Assembly (NCBI RefSeq): GCF_002272785.1
Contig: NZ_MLAS01000004.1
Span: 1-64,000 of the forward strand
Origin: Helicobacter sp. 13S00477-4
GTDB lineage: Bacteria > Campylobacterota > Campylobacteria > Campylobacterales > Helicobacteraceae
Direction of reading: 5' to 3'
DNA length: 64,000 nt
A program made the position numbers and the translations under genes. The notes beneath the pieces are model-generated. The model ran no database searches. It was not told the origin of the DNA and saw nothing but the letters and a program-made list of their open reading frames with translations. This document shows, one piece after another, positions 7,751 through 16,324 of this stretch; position 1 is the stretch's first letter; the number at the start of each line of letters is the position of its first letter.

Positions 7751-8687
7751 TGCTAGATTTTGTAGCTTGATTTGTTATGGGTGAGGGAAAATAGGAAGCA
7801 TTTGCTAAGATTTTTTGAGCTTCTTGTTCGTTTTTGGGTCTTTGTTTTTCAAAATTTTTCAAAATTTTTTCACCTGCTTCATAAAGCTCGCCAAGATTTA
7901 CCTTTGCACTCAAAGCTTTGACCATAAATACCGATAGAGGATTGAGATCAATATGGATTCCTACCCTACCTTTCATCATCGCTTCAATAGCACTCACACC
8001 ACTCCCTCCAAAGCTATCTAATACCTTATCACCTTCTTGTGTGAAGTGTGTGATGTGATTTTGCAATACATCCCAGCTTTGACGCGTGAAATAAGCTGTG
8101 CAACCAAAATGCCGTTTTGCTTTTCGTTTTTGTGGGTCAATGGATTTGGGGAGTGTTTTGTCTAAATACCATTGGTCATTTTTGATATCAGGTTGAGGAG
8201 GTATGGGGTCAGATATTTGGGTTAAGTATGTTTTGAGGGTATTGAATTTAGATTCAAGTTCATTTTTTAGATCAATTTCTAAGATGAGTTTTTGTCCATT
8301 TGTTTTGAATAAGACAAATTCTTTTCCATTGCATAGTGCATAAAAAGGAGCCGCAATTTCTGCATTTTGAGCATAAAAAGAAGCTTGTAATGGACTTTTG
8401 CCTGTTTTTATATCTTTATCAGGGGCTTTTGCTTCTAGGACACAAATGGCTTCTTTGCCTCTATATAGGACATAATCAGGGAAGCGATTAGAAAATGTTA
8501 CTTTACTATTAGAGCCTGTTATTGTAGCGGATTTTAGTTTTACTGATCGTTTGAAAGTCAGGGAGTTATTTTTTGTATTGGCTGAAATGAATCCCAAATT
8601 TTTAATCAATGGATTGATGATTTCCTCACGGACAGAATCTTCTTTAAAATCTTTGTCATCTATAAAATCTAAATTCAATTTATTCAT
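7704..8687 (-). CDS. N-terminal part of a phase-variable nuclease-methyltransferase (frame broken at a G tract)
   Basis: The 327-residue frame starts with a region like the N-terminus of type I restriction subunit R. A PD-(D/E)xK-like pattern is present: Asp71 in FPDYVLY, then Glu85-x-Lys87 in VLEAKA. A methyltransferase motif I (DSFGGSG, residues 224-230) and the acidic IDLNP strand follow. The catalytic DPPY is missing because an 11-G tract moves reading into a short tail that stops at 7704. A frame change joins it to 6395-7750. The gene begins 12 bp after the ilvD stop, with AAGGAT before the ATG. I infer a fused restriction-modification enzyme or a methylase with a nuclease-like domain. 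The cleavage activity and the target sequence are unknown. Confidence 0.8.
   Translation of the reverse strand: MNKLNLDFIDDKDFKEDSVREEIINPLIKNLGFISANTKNNSLTFKRSVKLKSATITGSNSKVTFSNRFPDYVLYRGKEAICVLEAKAPDKDIKTGKSPLQASFYAQNAEIAAPFYALCNGKEFVLFKTNGQKLILEIDLKNELESKFNTLKTYLTQISDPIPPQPDIKNDQWYLDKTLPKSIDPQKRKAKRHFGCTAYFTRQSWDVLQNHITHFTQEGDKVLDSFGGSGVSAIEAMMKGRVGIHIDLNPLSVFMVKALSAKVNLGELYEAGEKILKNFEKQRPKNEQEAQKILANASYFPSPITNQATKSSNGGGGISKNPLDTQR
7738..7748 (-). repeat. 11-bp poly-G (plus strand poly-C) phase-variation tract
   Basis: Eleven consecutive C on the plus strand, G on the coding strand, at the exact junction of the two methyltransferase frames. Reading AAT followed by n G and then CATATC requires n = 10, 13 and so on for continuity, so n = 11 is out of frame (OFF). 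Homopolymeric G tracts of this length are known slippage sites for phase variation in Helicobacter and Campylobacter. It is the longest G/C homopolymer I found in the window. Confidence 0.9.
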
Positions 8688-8699
8688 AAAAATCCTTAT

Positions 8700-10388
8700 T
8701 CATAGTTCTGTTTTTAGGACTGCCCCATTGCTTGCATTGCTCACTAAAAGAGCATATCGTTTGAGCCATTTGCCTTCAATAGTTTTGGTTTTGGGTTGCC
8801 ATTTTTTTGAACGTTCTTGAAGTGTGGTTTCATCTACAAGGAGTTCTAAAATCCCATTTTCTACATCTATTTTAATGTGATCACCATTTTCTACTAGTGC
8901 AATGGTGCCTCCTTCAGCAGCTTCTGGACTTATATGTCCAATACAAGCACCCCTTGTCGCACCGCTAAATCTTCCATCTGTGATGAGGGCAACAGATTCT
9001 CCTAGCCCCATCCCCATTATGAGACTTGTAGGGCTTAGCATTTCAGGCATACCCGGTCCGCCTTTGGGTCCTTCATAACGGATGACGACTACATTGCCAG
9101 ATTTTACCTTTCCTTTTGAAATCCCTGCAATGGCATCATCTTGAGATTCAAAAACAATAGCATTCCCTGTGAAGTTCTTCATCCCTTCAGCCATCGCACC
9201 AACTTTGATAACAGCCCCTTCTTGGGCAAGGTTGCCATAGAGGATTTTCAATCCACCTGTTTTTGAATACGCATTTTCAGCAGTATGAATGATGTTGTTG
9301 TCAGTGATTTTTGCATCTTGTATGCGTTCATGAATACTTTCGCCTGTGATAGTGAGAGTATCTTGGACAATATTACCTCTTTTGTTGACTTCTTTCATCA
9401 CAGCACTTACACCACCTGCTTTATTAACATCTTCCATAAAGACATTGCTAATTGCTGGGGCAATTTTGGTGAGATGAGAAACATTTTTGGCTATTTCATT
9501 GATATTTTTCATACCAAAATCTACTTCTGCTTCTTTGGCAATAGCTAACATATGCAATACTGTATTAGTGCTTCCTCCCATTGCCATATCAACAACAAAA
9601 GCATTATGAATGGCTTTTTGATTCAGGATATTTTTCATCTTGTATTGTTCTGTTTTTTTGGCATCAAGAGCAATTTCTACGATCCTTTGTGCGGCTTTTC
9701 TAAGGAGGGCTTCTCTTTGTTTTGTGAGGGCTGGGATTGTCCCATTACCACTCAGGGCTATGCCCATCGCTTCACAAAGAGTATTCATTGAATTTGCTGT
9801 AAACATCCCACTACAGCTTCCTCCGCCTGGACAGGCTTTGCATTCAATTTCATAGAGTTTTTTTTCATCAATTTTTTTTGCTTCAAAAGCTCCAACTGCT
9901 TCAAAAACCTGTGAAAGACCAATTTTGCTACCATCATTTAAAGTCCCTGCAAGCATGGGTCCCCCACTTACAAAAATTGTAGGTACATTTACCCTTAATG
10001 CTCCCATTATCATACCCGGAACGATTTTATCGCAATTAGGAATACAGACCATAGCATCAAGTTTATGGGCATTCATCACAGTTTCTATAGAATCTGCGAT
10101 AATCTCTCGGCTAGGTAAACTATAGAGCATTCCATTATGCCCCATTGCGATGCCATCATCTACGCCAATAGTATTGAATTCAAAGGGTATGCCACCAGCC
10201 TTTCTTATTTCATCTTTTACGATTTTGGCATATTCTGAGAGGAAAAAATGACCCGGAATAATGTCAATGTAACTATTTGCTATGCCGATAAAAGGTTTTT
10301 GAAAATCTTCATCTTTTAGTCCAGTAGCTCTTAATAAACTCCTATGAGGTGTTCTTGAATAGCCTTTTTTGATCATATCACTTCGCAT
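8700..10388 (-). CDS. ilvD: Dihydroxy-acid dehydratase IlvD
   Basis: Catalyses dehydration of 2,3-dihydroxy-isovalerate and -methylvalerate, the penultimate step of valine and isoleucine synthesis, with an Fe-S cluster. The 562-residue length is normal. Cluster and active-site signatures are visible: [37 protein letters not shown], and near the C-terminus [23 protein letters not shown]. The start ATG is preceded by GAGGAG. It is divergent from glmS and 12 bp upstream of the phase-variable methyltransferase gene, which probably shares its transcript. Confidence 0.96.
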   Translation of the reverse strand: MRSDMIKKGYSRTPHRSLLRATGLKDEDFQKPFIGIANSYIDIIPGHFFLSEYAKIVKDEIRKAGGIPFEFNTIGVDDGIAMGHNGMLYSLPSREIIADSIETVMNAHKLDAMVCIPNCDKIVPGMIMGALRVNVPTIFVSGGPMLAGTLNDGSKIGLSQVFEAVGAFEAKKIDEKKLYEIECKACPGGGSCSGMFTANSMNTLCEAMGIALSGNGTIPALTKQREALLRKAAQRIVEIALDAKKTEQYKMKNILNQKAIHNAFVVDMAMGGSTNTVLHMLAIAKEAEVDFGMKNINEIAKNVSHLTKIAPAISNVFMEDVNKAGGVSAVMKEVNKRGNIVQDTLTITGESIHERIQDAKITDNNIIHTAENAYSKTGGLKILYGNLAQEGAVIKVGAMAEGMKNFTGNAIVFESQDDAIAGISKGKVKSGNVVVIRYEGPKGGPGMPEMLSPTSLIMGMGLGESVALITDGRFSGATRGACIGHISPEAAEGGTIALVENGDHIKIDVENGILELLVDETTLQERSKKWQPKTKTIEGKWLKRYALLVSNASNGAVLKTEL

Positions 10389-10481
10389 TGGTGCTCCTCG
10401 TTTTGGGTTGTTTGATTATTGTATGGATTCTAATAAAAGTTATATTATACTTTAAAAAAATTTAACTGGATTTGTTTTTGT

Positions 10482-10487
10482 TATAAT
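10482..10487 (+). promoter_or_regulatory. Predicted -10 box of glmS
   Basis: TATAAT sits 26 bp before the ATG chosen for glmS, which gives a short leader containing TGGAGG. Confidence 0.5.
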
Positions 10488-10512
10488 TTTAAAAATGATT
10501 TGGAGGTCTCTT

Positions 10513-12309
10513 ATGTGTGGGATTGTGGGCTATATTGGCAAAAAAGAAAAAAAGGAGATTTTGCTAAAAGGTCTTAAAGAGCTTGAATATAGGGGATATG
10601 ATAGTGCAGGGATAACTGTTTTGAGCGATGGAGAGCTGAAGACTTTTAAAGCTGTAGGGAGAATTTGCAATCTTGAAAATAAGTGTGCGGATTTTATTTC
10701 AGAGGGATTTGGGGTTGGGATTGGGCATACACGATGGGCTACACATGGCAAACCTACTGAAGTGAATGCACATCCACATATCGCAGATTTTAGTAATGTT
10801 ATTCATAATGGGATTATAGAAAATTATCAAGAGATCAAAAAACTCCTTGAGCAAAAAGGGCATCAATTTTTGAGTCAGACCGATACAGAAGTTATTGTGC
10901 ATTTATTTGAAGAATACCTTAAGGATGATGCTGAAAATAATGGTTTTGAAGCCTTTAAAAAAACTATTTTTTGTTTGAAGGGGGCTTATGCTATTTTGCT
11001 TGTGAGTAAAAAATATCCCGATAGGATTTTTTATGCTAAAAATGGTTCTCCTTTGATTGTTGGAAAAGGTCAAACAGGTATATTTTTTGCGAGTTCAGAT
11101 GCTCCTCTGATTGGATACACAGATAAGGTGGTTTATCTTGAAGATGGGGCGATTGGGTATATGGATGATAACGGGCAATTTGATTTACTCAAAAATATCA
11201 AGTCTTTAGAGCAAAATAGAGCATTTGCCCAAAAGGAAGGCTTTAGGTATTTTATGGAAAAAGAAATTTATGAACAACATAAAGTTTTGTTAGAAACAGT
11301 GATGGGTAGAGTCAGTGAGGAAGGGATTTATTTGGAGTCTATTGAGGATAGATTTTTTGAGGGCATTGATGAAATAACTATTTGTGCTTGTGGGACAAGT
11401 TATCACGCTGGGATGAGTGGGAAATATTTATTAGAGCGGATTGCTAAAATCAAGACAAATGTAGTCATCGCAAGTGAATTCCGGTATTCTGAGCCTATTA
11501 TGAGAGAAAAAGAGCTTTTTGTAGTTATTTCTCAAAGCGGTGAAACTGCTGACACGCTTGAAGCACTCAAATTGGCTAAGAAAGCCCATCTTAAAACACT
11601 AGCTATTTGTAATGTTGATAATAGCTCTATCGTACGAGAAAGCGATGCTGTTATTTTGACTCGTGCAGGGATTGAAAAAGGGGTAGCTTCTACGAAGGCT
11701 TTTGCGACCCAAGTGATGGTATTGTGGATTTTGAGTGTTTATATGGGTCGTCATAAAAAGATTTTAGATAATCAATGTTTTAAGAACCAAGTAGAATCAA
11801 TGATCGCTGCGATAAGGGCAACTGAAGTGGATGTGAAACTGCATGAAAGGCTTAAAAGATTATCAAAAAGATACCTTCATGGGCATGGGTTCTTTTTTAT
11901 TGGTAGGGATATTTTTTATCCTCTGGCTTTAGAAGGTGCTTTGAAACTCAAAGAAATCAGTTATTTGCATGCTGAAGGGTATCCAAGTGGAGAGATGAAG
12001 CACGGTCCAATTGCTTTGGTAGATTCTTTGCTTTTTACGGTTGCTTTGATGCCCCGTCATTTATTGTATGAAAAGATCAAAAGTAATGTTGAGGAACTTG
12101 CTGCTAGAGATGCTACGATTTGCACGATTGGTTCGGAGATTTTTGAGTCAGCTGATGATATGATTATCATCAAGGAAGGGGCAGATTATATGGAGGAGTT
12201 TTTCTCAATGATGGTTGTTCTGCAGCTTTTGGCTTTAGAGGTTGCTATTAGGCTTGGGAATGATGTGGATATGCCTAGAAATCTGGCAAAAAGTGTTACA
12301 GTAGAATAA
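10513..12309 (+). CDS. glmS: Glutamine-fructose-6-phosphate aminotransferase GlmS
   Basis: Makes glucosamine-6-phosphate from fructose-6-phosphate and glutamine, the first step toward UDP-GlcNAc for peptidoglycan and LPS. I place the start at 10513, not the upstream ATG at 10495, because the mature enzyme needs Cys as its second residue (MCGIVGYIG) and TGGAGG precedes 10513. This gives 598 residues. The N-terminal glutaminase domain (about 1-220, with RGYDSAG and HTRWATHG) is followed by two SIS isomerase domains (CGTSYHAG, SQSGETADTLEAL, and near the end LAKSVTVE). There is no sign of the glmS ribozyme in the short leader. The gene abuts a convergent outer membrane protein gene. Confidence 0.97.
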   Translation: MCGIVGYIGKKEKKEILLKGLKELEYRGYDSAGITVLSDGELKTFKAVGRICNLENKCADFISEGFGVGIGHTRWATHGKPTEVNAHPHIADFSNVIHNGIIENYQEIKKLLEQKGHQFLSQTDTEVIVHLFEEYLKDDAENNGFEAFKKTIFCLKGAYAILLVSKKYPDRIFYAKNGSPLIVGKGQTGIFFASSDAPLIGYTDKVVYLEDGAIGYMDDNGQFDLLKNIKSLEQNRAFAQKEGFRYFMEKEIYEQHKVLLETVMGRVSEEGIYLESIEDRFFEGIDEITICACGTSYHAGMSGKYLLERIAKIKTNVVIASEFRYSEPIMREKELFVVISQSGETADTLEALKLAKKAHLKTLAICNVDNSSIVRESDAVILTRAGIEKGVASTKAFATQVMVLWILSVYMGRHKKILDNQCFKNQVESMIAAIRATEVDVKLHERLKRLSKRYLHGHGFFFIGRDIFYPLALEGALKLKEISYLHAEGYPSGEMKHGPIALVDSLLFTVALMPRHLLYEKIKSNVEELAARDATICTIGSEIFESADDMIIIKEGADYMEEFFSMMVVLQLLALEVAIRLGNDVDMPRNLAKSVTVE

Positions 12310-12999
12310 TCAAAACTTATAGTTATACATTACATAGGGCATTAGGCTTGTTTCAAATCGTTTGTTGTTCAGCAAACTTTTGGAAGTAGGGAGGATTTTG
12401 AGTCCAAATTCAATACGGTGCTTGACAAAAATACTCAGTGTGATGCCTCCTTCTATCATTAGCCCTGCAGCATAAACAGCATTTTTAAACAAAGAAAAAT
12501 TATCATTATCTGTGTATATTGTTGCCCCTCCTCCAATCCCTACGAATGCACCTAAGAAATGCTTATAACTTCGACTTAAGGGGAATTCTGCTATCATATC
12601 AATCCCTAAAGAAAGCATAGAATAAAATGATTTGCTAGGGTCTTTTGAAAAATAATAATTCAATAATCCTGTGCCCATATCTAGCCCAAAAAATCCTCTG
12701 ATACCAATGTTTTTATTAAAAAAGGTTTGCACGCCTGTTTTGAGAGATAGTATCATAGGGGTGTTGATTTGATTTTGGTTGTTATAGTCTTTTTTGACCT
12801 CAAAGCCTCCAATACCTACTCCAACATATTGACCGCTTTTTGCACGGATGAGTTTTTGTTTTTCTCGTATTTGAGCGACTCCATACCCTTCATTTTTTTG
12901 GGTATTGGGCAAATCAGCAGAAGAATCTTGATTGTCATATGCATTTAAGGTCGCACATAAAATCAATATACATAAAAATATTTTTTGAGTTTTGCCCAT
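12310..12999 (-). CDS. Outer membrane beta-barrel protein, Helicobacter OMP type
   Basis: A 229-residue exported protein with a signal peptide (MGKTQKIFLCILILCATLNA, cleavage near residue 20). The rest shows alternating strands with Gly/aromatic residues (GVQTFFNKNIGIRGFFGLD, VKHRIEFGLKI) and ends in YNYKF, a C-terminal aromatic typical of barrels inserted by BamA. The layout resembles the small barrels at 20323-27582 (pattern: H/N-x-F-N/D-K-N, HRIEF, terminal YKF), but identity is low. Its stop codon directly follows that of glmS on the other strand, so there is no room for a terminator between them. No specific function can be inferred. Confidence 0.75.
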   Translation of the reverse strand: MGKTQKIFLCILILCATLNAYDNQDSSADLPNTQKNEGYGVAQIREKQKLIRAKSGQYVGVGIGGFEVKKDYNNQNQINTPMILSLKTGVQTFFNKNIGIRGFFGLDMGTGLLNYYFSKDPSKSFYSMLSLGIDMIAEFPLSRSYKHFLGAFVGIGGGATIYTDNDNFSLFKNAVYAAGLMIEGGITLSIFVKHRIEFGLKILPTSKSLLNNKRFETSLMPYVMYNYKF

Positions 13000-13045
13000 T
13001 TATAGACCTTTTGGGATAATGATTGGTTATACAACTTGTTTTTGT

Positions 13046-13051
13046 TATAAT
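13046..13051 (+). promoter_or_regulatory. Predicted -10 box of the mla-like operon
   Basis: TATAAT sits 27 bp before the ATG of the permease gene, followed by GAGGAAGG as ribosome binding site. Confidence 0.5.
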
Positions 13052-13077
13052 CTTAGCAAAAATCACGAGGAAGGACA

Positions 13078-14196
13078 ATGTCAAAAACCTCTTTGAGTAT
13101 CCAAAAAGACACTCAAAAAACAATCATTTATCTAGGAGGGCATTGGGATTTTCGCACCGATATAGAGCATTTAAATCAACTCAAAACTGCTTTGAAAAAT
13201 AGTCATTTACCTTTGGGTATAGATTTTAGTGATGTTACACATATTGATTTTGTTTTTTCGTGTTTTTTGATTGATATTTTTAGGAATTATTCTTTGAATG
13301 TCGAATTTATAAATATTTCTGATAAAATCCAACGCATTTTAGGCACAATCCGATCTTATGTCCCCAAAGAAAATGCAGAATACAAACAAACAAAAAAATT
13401 TGGAAATATTTTTGAAAAAATTGGCAGGTGGGTTGAAAGTTTTTTCCAAAAAACATTGGATTTTTTTAATTTTATGGGCATAACGCTTTATTTTTTTGGA
13501 CAAACTTTGATCCATCCATCAAGGATACGTATCGCACCTCTAGTCTATCACATCAGTGAATCAGGTTTTAAGGCATTGCCTGTGAGTATTTTGACAGCTT
13601 TTATTGTTGGGGCTGCTATTACTTTACAAGGAGCGATGCAACTTCAAAGTATGGGAGTGCCTTTGGTGAGCATAGAGATCACTGCGAAGCTTTCTTTGCG
13701 TGAAATGGGTCCATTTATATTAGCTTTGGTTATTGCAGGGAGGAGTGCATCAAGTTTCACAGCTCAGATTGGTGCGATGCAGATTACTGAAGAAATGGAT
13801 GCAATGAAAACAATGAGTTTTACTCCTTTTGAATTCCTTGTCATTCCACGTGTTTTGGCTTTGATGATTATTATGCCTTTATTAGTTTTTTTAGCCGATA
13901 TATTTGCTTTGTTTGGTGGGATGTTGGCTATAAAATATCAACTTGGCATAGGCTTTGCTCAATATATTGAAAGATTTTATGAGACGGTGAGTTGGACACA
14001 TTTTTGGATCGGTATGATAAAGGCACCTTTTTTTGGAGGAGCCATTGCTATGGTGGGCTGTTTTAGGGGATTTGAAGTTAAGGGTAATACAGAGTCAGTT
14101 GGTATAAAAACAACTGTGAGTGTGGTGAATGCTCTATTTTGGATTATATTCATCAATGCTATTTTTTCAGTTATATGGACAAAGTTGGGTATATGA
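13078..14196 (+). CDS. mlaE: MlaE-family ABC permease with N-terminal STAS-like domain
   Basis: The inner membrane permease of an MCE lipid transport system, 372 residues. The first 100 or so residues look like a STAS/MlaB-like domain (GIDFSDVTHIDFVFSCFLIDIF). The MlaE permease domain follows (about 120-372), with QGAMQLQSMGVP, LREMGPFILALVIAGRSASSF and QIGAMQITEEMDAMKTMS, the conserved MlaE core. In proteobacteria the system moves phospholipids between inner and outer membranes. It is first of four overlapping genes: permease, ATPase, MCE protein and lipoprotein. Confidence 0.92.
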   Translation: MSKTSLSIQKDTQKTIIYLGGHWDFRTDIEHLNQLKTALKNSHLPLGIDFSDVTHIDFVFSCFLIDIFRNYSLNVEFINISDKIQRILGTIRSYVPKENAEYKQTKKFGNIFEKIGRWVESFFQKTLDFFNFMGITLYFFGQTLIHPSRIRIAPLVYHISESGFKALPVSILTAFIVGAAITLQGAMQLQSMGVPLVSIEITAKLSLREMGPFILALVIAGRSASSFTAQIGAMQITEEMDAMKTMSFTPFEFLVIPRVLALMIIMPLLVFLADIFALFGGMLAIKYQLGIGFAQYIERFYETVSWTHFWIGMIKAPFFGGAIAMVGCFRGFEVKGNTESVGIKTTVSVVNALFWIIFINAIFSVIWTKLGI

Positions 14197-14963
14197 AAAA
14201 AATCATTGAGGTTAAAAACCTTTATAATGCTTATGGAAGCGAGGTTGTTCATAATGGTATAAATTTTCATATCAATCAAGGGGAAATATTTGCTATTTTG
14301 GGTGGAAGTGGAAGTGGAAAAAGTACTTTATTACGTAGTATGATATTGTTAAATCGTCCTAAAAGTGGAGAGATAAAGATATTTTCTCAAGATATTTGGA
14401 AACTCAAAGATAAAGAAAGGTCTTCAGTCTTAAATCGTTGTGGTGTGTTGTTTCAATTTGGAGCATTGTACAGTTCGTTGAATGTTTTGGAAAATGTGGG
14501 CATTATGCTTGAGGAATATAGCATTTATCCTAAAAAAACTATTGAAGAGATTTCAAAAATGTGGTTGGATATGGTTGGTTTGAGTAGAAAAGTTTACCGG
14601 CTTTATCCTTATGAACTCAGTGGTGGGATGAAAAAGCGAGTTGGTTTGGCTAGGGCAATGGCATTGTGTCCTGAAATTTTATTTTTAGATGAACCGACAA
14701 GTGGACTTGATCCGATGAGTGCTGATAAATTTGATACTTTGATTTTAGGACTCAAAGAAATGCTTGATTTAACCGTTGTGATGATCACTCATGATCTAGA
14801 TTCCATAAGGGATATTACTGATCGATTTATTTTGCTCAAAGATGGTGAAATTGATTTTGAAGGGGATTTAGATGAATTTGCTTCAATAGCTTTATTGAAG
14901 GGTCTTTCACAAGATAATTTATTCAACTCAAGACGAGGAGAGAGATTTTGGAGAGAAATGTAA
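14193..14963 (+). CDS. mlaF: MlaF-family ABC transporter ATPase
   Basis: The ATPase subunit of the MCE transporter. I use the ATG at 14193, which overlaps the permease stop (ATGA) and begins MKKIIEVKNLYNAYG, the normal start of MlaF; upstream in-frame ATGs are inside the permease gene. Length is 256 residues. The Walker A is GGSGSGKST, the ABC signature LSGGMKKRVGLARA, the Walker B LFLDEPTSGLDP, followed by the switch His in MITHDL. All elements for ATP hydrolysis are intact. Confidence 0.95.
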   Translation: MKKIIEVKNLYNAYGSEVVHNGINFHINQGEIFAILGGSGSGKSTLLRSMILLNRPKSGEIKIFSQDIWKLKDKERSSVLNRCGVLFQFGALYSSLNVLENVGIMLEEYSIYPKKTIEEISKMWLDMVGLSRKVYRLYPYELSGGMKKRVGLARAMALCPEILFLDEPTSGLDPMSADKFDTLILGLKEMLDLTVVMITHDLDSIRDITDRFILLKDGEIDFEGDLDEFASIALLKGLSQDNLFNSRRGERFWREM

Positions 14964-15736
14964 ATTATACTCTAATTGGGTCTATATTTTTTGTTGTAGT
15001 TGTGTGTATGGTAGTTTTTATACTTTGGATAGGACGCATGGGTATTGATGAAGATAAATATCGAACTTACTATGTCTACACAGATAAAGAGGTCTCTGGT
15101 ATTGGTGTGAATACACCAGTGAAGTATAAAGGTATCAATATTGGCAGTGTGACTCAAATTGGCTTTGATAAAAATCATTTAGGTATGGTAAAAATCAAGC
15201 TTTCTTTGAACTCTTCTATACCAATACATAAAGGTTCTGCGGTTATATTAGATTCCCAAGGTCTTGCTGGGTTGAGCTATTTATCTTTGAATCAAGGTGA
15301 TAATCCTGAATTCATTAAAGATAAAGATGATAGAGTATTGGATTTTAGACAAAATTTTATGGGTCGTATTGCTTCTCAGGCTGATGAAGTGAGTAAAGAA
15401 CTTTTAGACATACTCAAAAATATCAAGCAACTCACCAATGCTCAAAATATAAAAAATATTTCCCACATCATCAATTCTTTAGATGTGCTTACTGCTGATT
15501 TAGCACAAACAAAAGATAATATCAATGCTTTGTCAAAAAATTCAAATATGTTACTCATCAACCTTAATCGTAAGATTGAAGATGGTGAATATGATTTTAA
15601 AAAGATGTTAAATCCAGTGATTTCTGAGCTAGAAGTCAGCTTGAAAAATATAGATAGGTTTTTTCAAAAGGGTTCGAATTTGTTAGATAAATTTGATTCT
15701 GACCCCTACAATACTTTGTTTGGAGAGAGAAAATGA
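14948..15736 (+). CDS. mlaD: MlaD-like MCE-domain substrate-binding protein
   Basis: A periplasmic, membrane-anchored MCE protein of 262 residues. One N-terminal transmembrane helix (about 9-28) is followed by the MCE domain (about 37-115), with VSGIGVNTPVKYKGINIGSV and LDSQGLAGLSYL. The C-terminal half is helical, likely coiled coil, and should contribute to hexamer assembly. The start is TTG at 14948, overlapping the ATPase gene by 16 nt, with GAGGAGAG before it. It should bind lipid and pass it between the permease complex and the outer membrane. Confidence 0.88.
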   Translation: MERNVNYTLIGSIFFVVVVCMVVFILWIGRMGIDEDKYRTYYVYTDKEVSGIGVNTPVKYKGINIGSVTQIGFDKNHLGMVKIKLSLNSSIPIHKGSAVILDSQGLAGLSYLSLNQGDNPEFIKDKDDRVLDFRQNFMGRIASQADEVSKELLDILKNIKQLTNAQNIKNISHIINSLDVLTADLAQTKDNINALSKNSNMLLINLNRKIEDGEYDFKKMLNPVISELEVSLKNIDRFFQKGSNLLDKFDSDPYNTLFGERK

Positions 15737-16299
15737 AAACAATAGGGGCAGTATTTTTAGTATTGGTTTTATCGGGTTGTGTGAGCTTGAAAATCAAATC
15801 AGACATCCCTAGCCTAGATATGTATGATCTCAACACACAGTTTGAAAATACTCAATGTGCTAAGGTTGATGAAGTGGGTTTATTGGGTATTTCAAGTGTA
15901 GAGATTTATGATACTAAAAGTATTTTGGAAAAATCTCTTGATGGTAAAATACAATATTTAGAGGGAAAGGTATGGGTGGATTTTCCAAAAAATATGCTCA
16001 AAGTCTTATTTGTGCTAGAGGCACAAAAAGAATGTATTGGTGTTTCTTTTCCTCCTTTTGGGGCGTATGTTCCAAAAAAGACCTTGAGGCTAAGTATTTT
16101 GTCTTTTGGTATTATCAAGGCTGATGAGCCTAAAGCAGAGCTTGTGATTAGCTATGAGTTTGATTCAGCAAAAAAAGGACTCATTAAAGGCGTGTTGATG
16201 AATAAAGAATCCTTTAAAGAAAATGCTATTAAAGCACTTCAAGATGTTTCTAAAAAGACAATCAAAGATTTGCTCTCTGTTATCGTGGATAAAAAATAA
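15733..16299 (+). CDS. ABC-type transport auxiliary lipoprotein of the MCE system
   Basis: A 188-residue lipoprotein with a lipobox (VLVLSGC, Cys at about 16) followed by a region like the ABC_trans_aux family (PF03886) that accompanies MCE operons (PqiC/Cj1648-like). The segments YDLNTQFENTQCAKVDEVGLLGISS and VLEAQKECIGVSF fit its repetitive alpha/beta fold. Its start overlaps the stop of the MCE gene by 4 nt, so it is the last cistron of the operon. It may anchor the system at the outer membrane. Assignment rests mainly on context. Confidence 0.75.
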   Translation: MKTIGAVFLVLVLSGCVSLKIKSDIPSLDMYDLNTQFENTQCAKVDEVGLLGISSVEIYDTKSILEKSLDGKIQYLEGKVWVDFPKNMLKVLFVLEAQKECIGVSFPPFGAYVPKKTLRLSILSFGIIKADEPKAELVISYEFDSAKKGLIKGVLMNKESFKENAIKALQDVSKKTIKDLLSVIVDKK

Positions 16300-16324
16300 A
16301 AATAATTAGGGCAATGGATTGAAT

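Noticed and set aside
10389-10512. glmS ribozyme in the glmS leader
   Set aside because: The leader is only about 20-30 nt from the predicted start and has no ribozyme-like structure; glmS ribozymes are known from Gram-positive bacteria.
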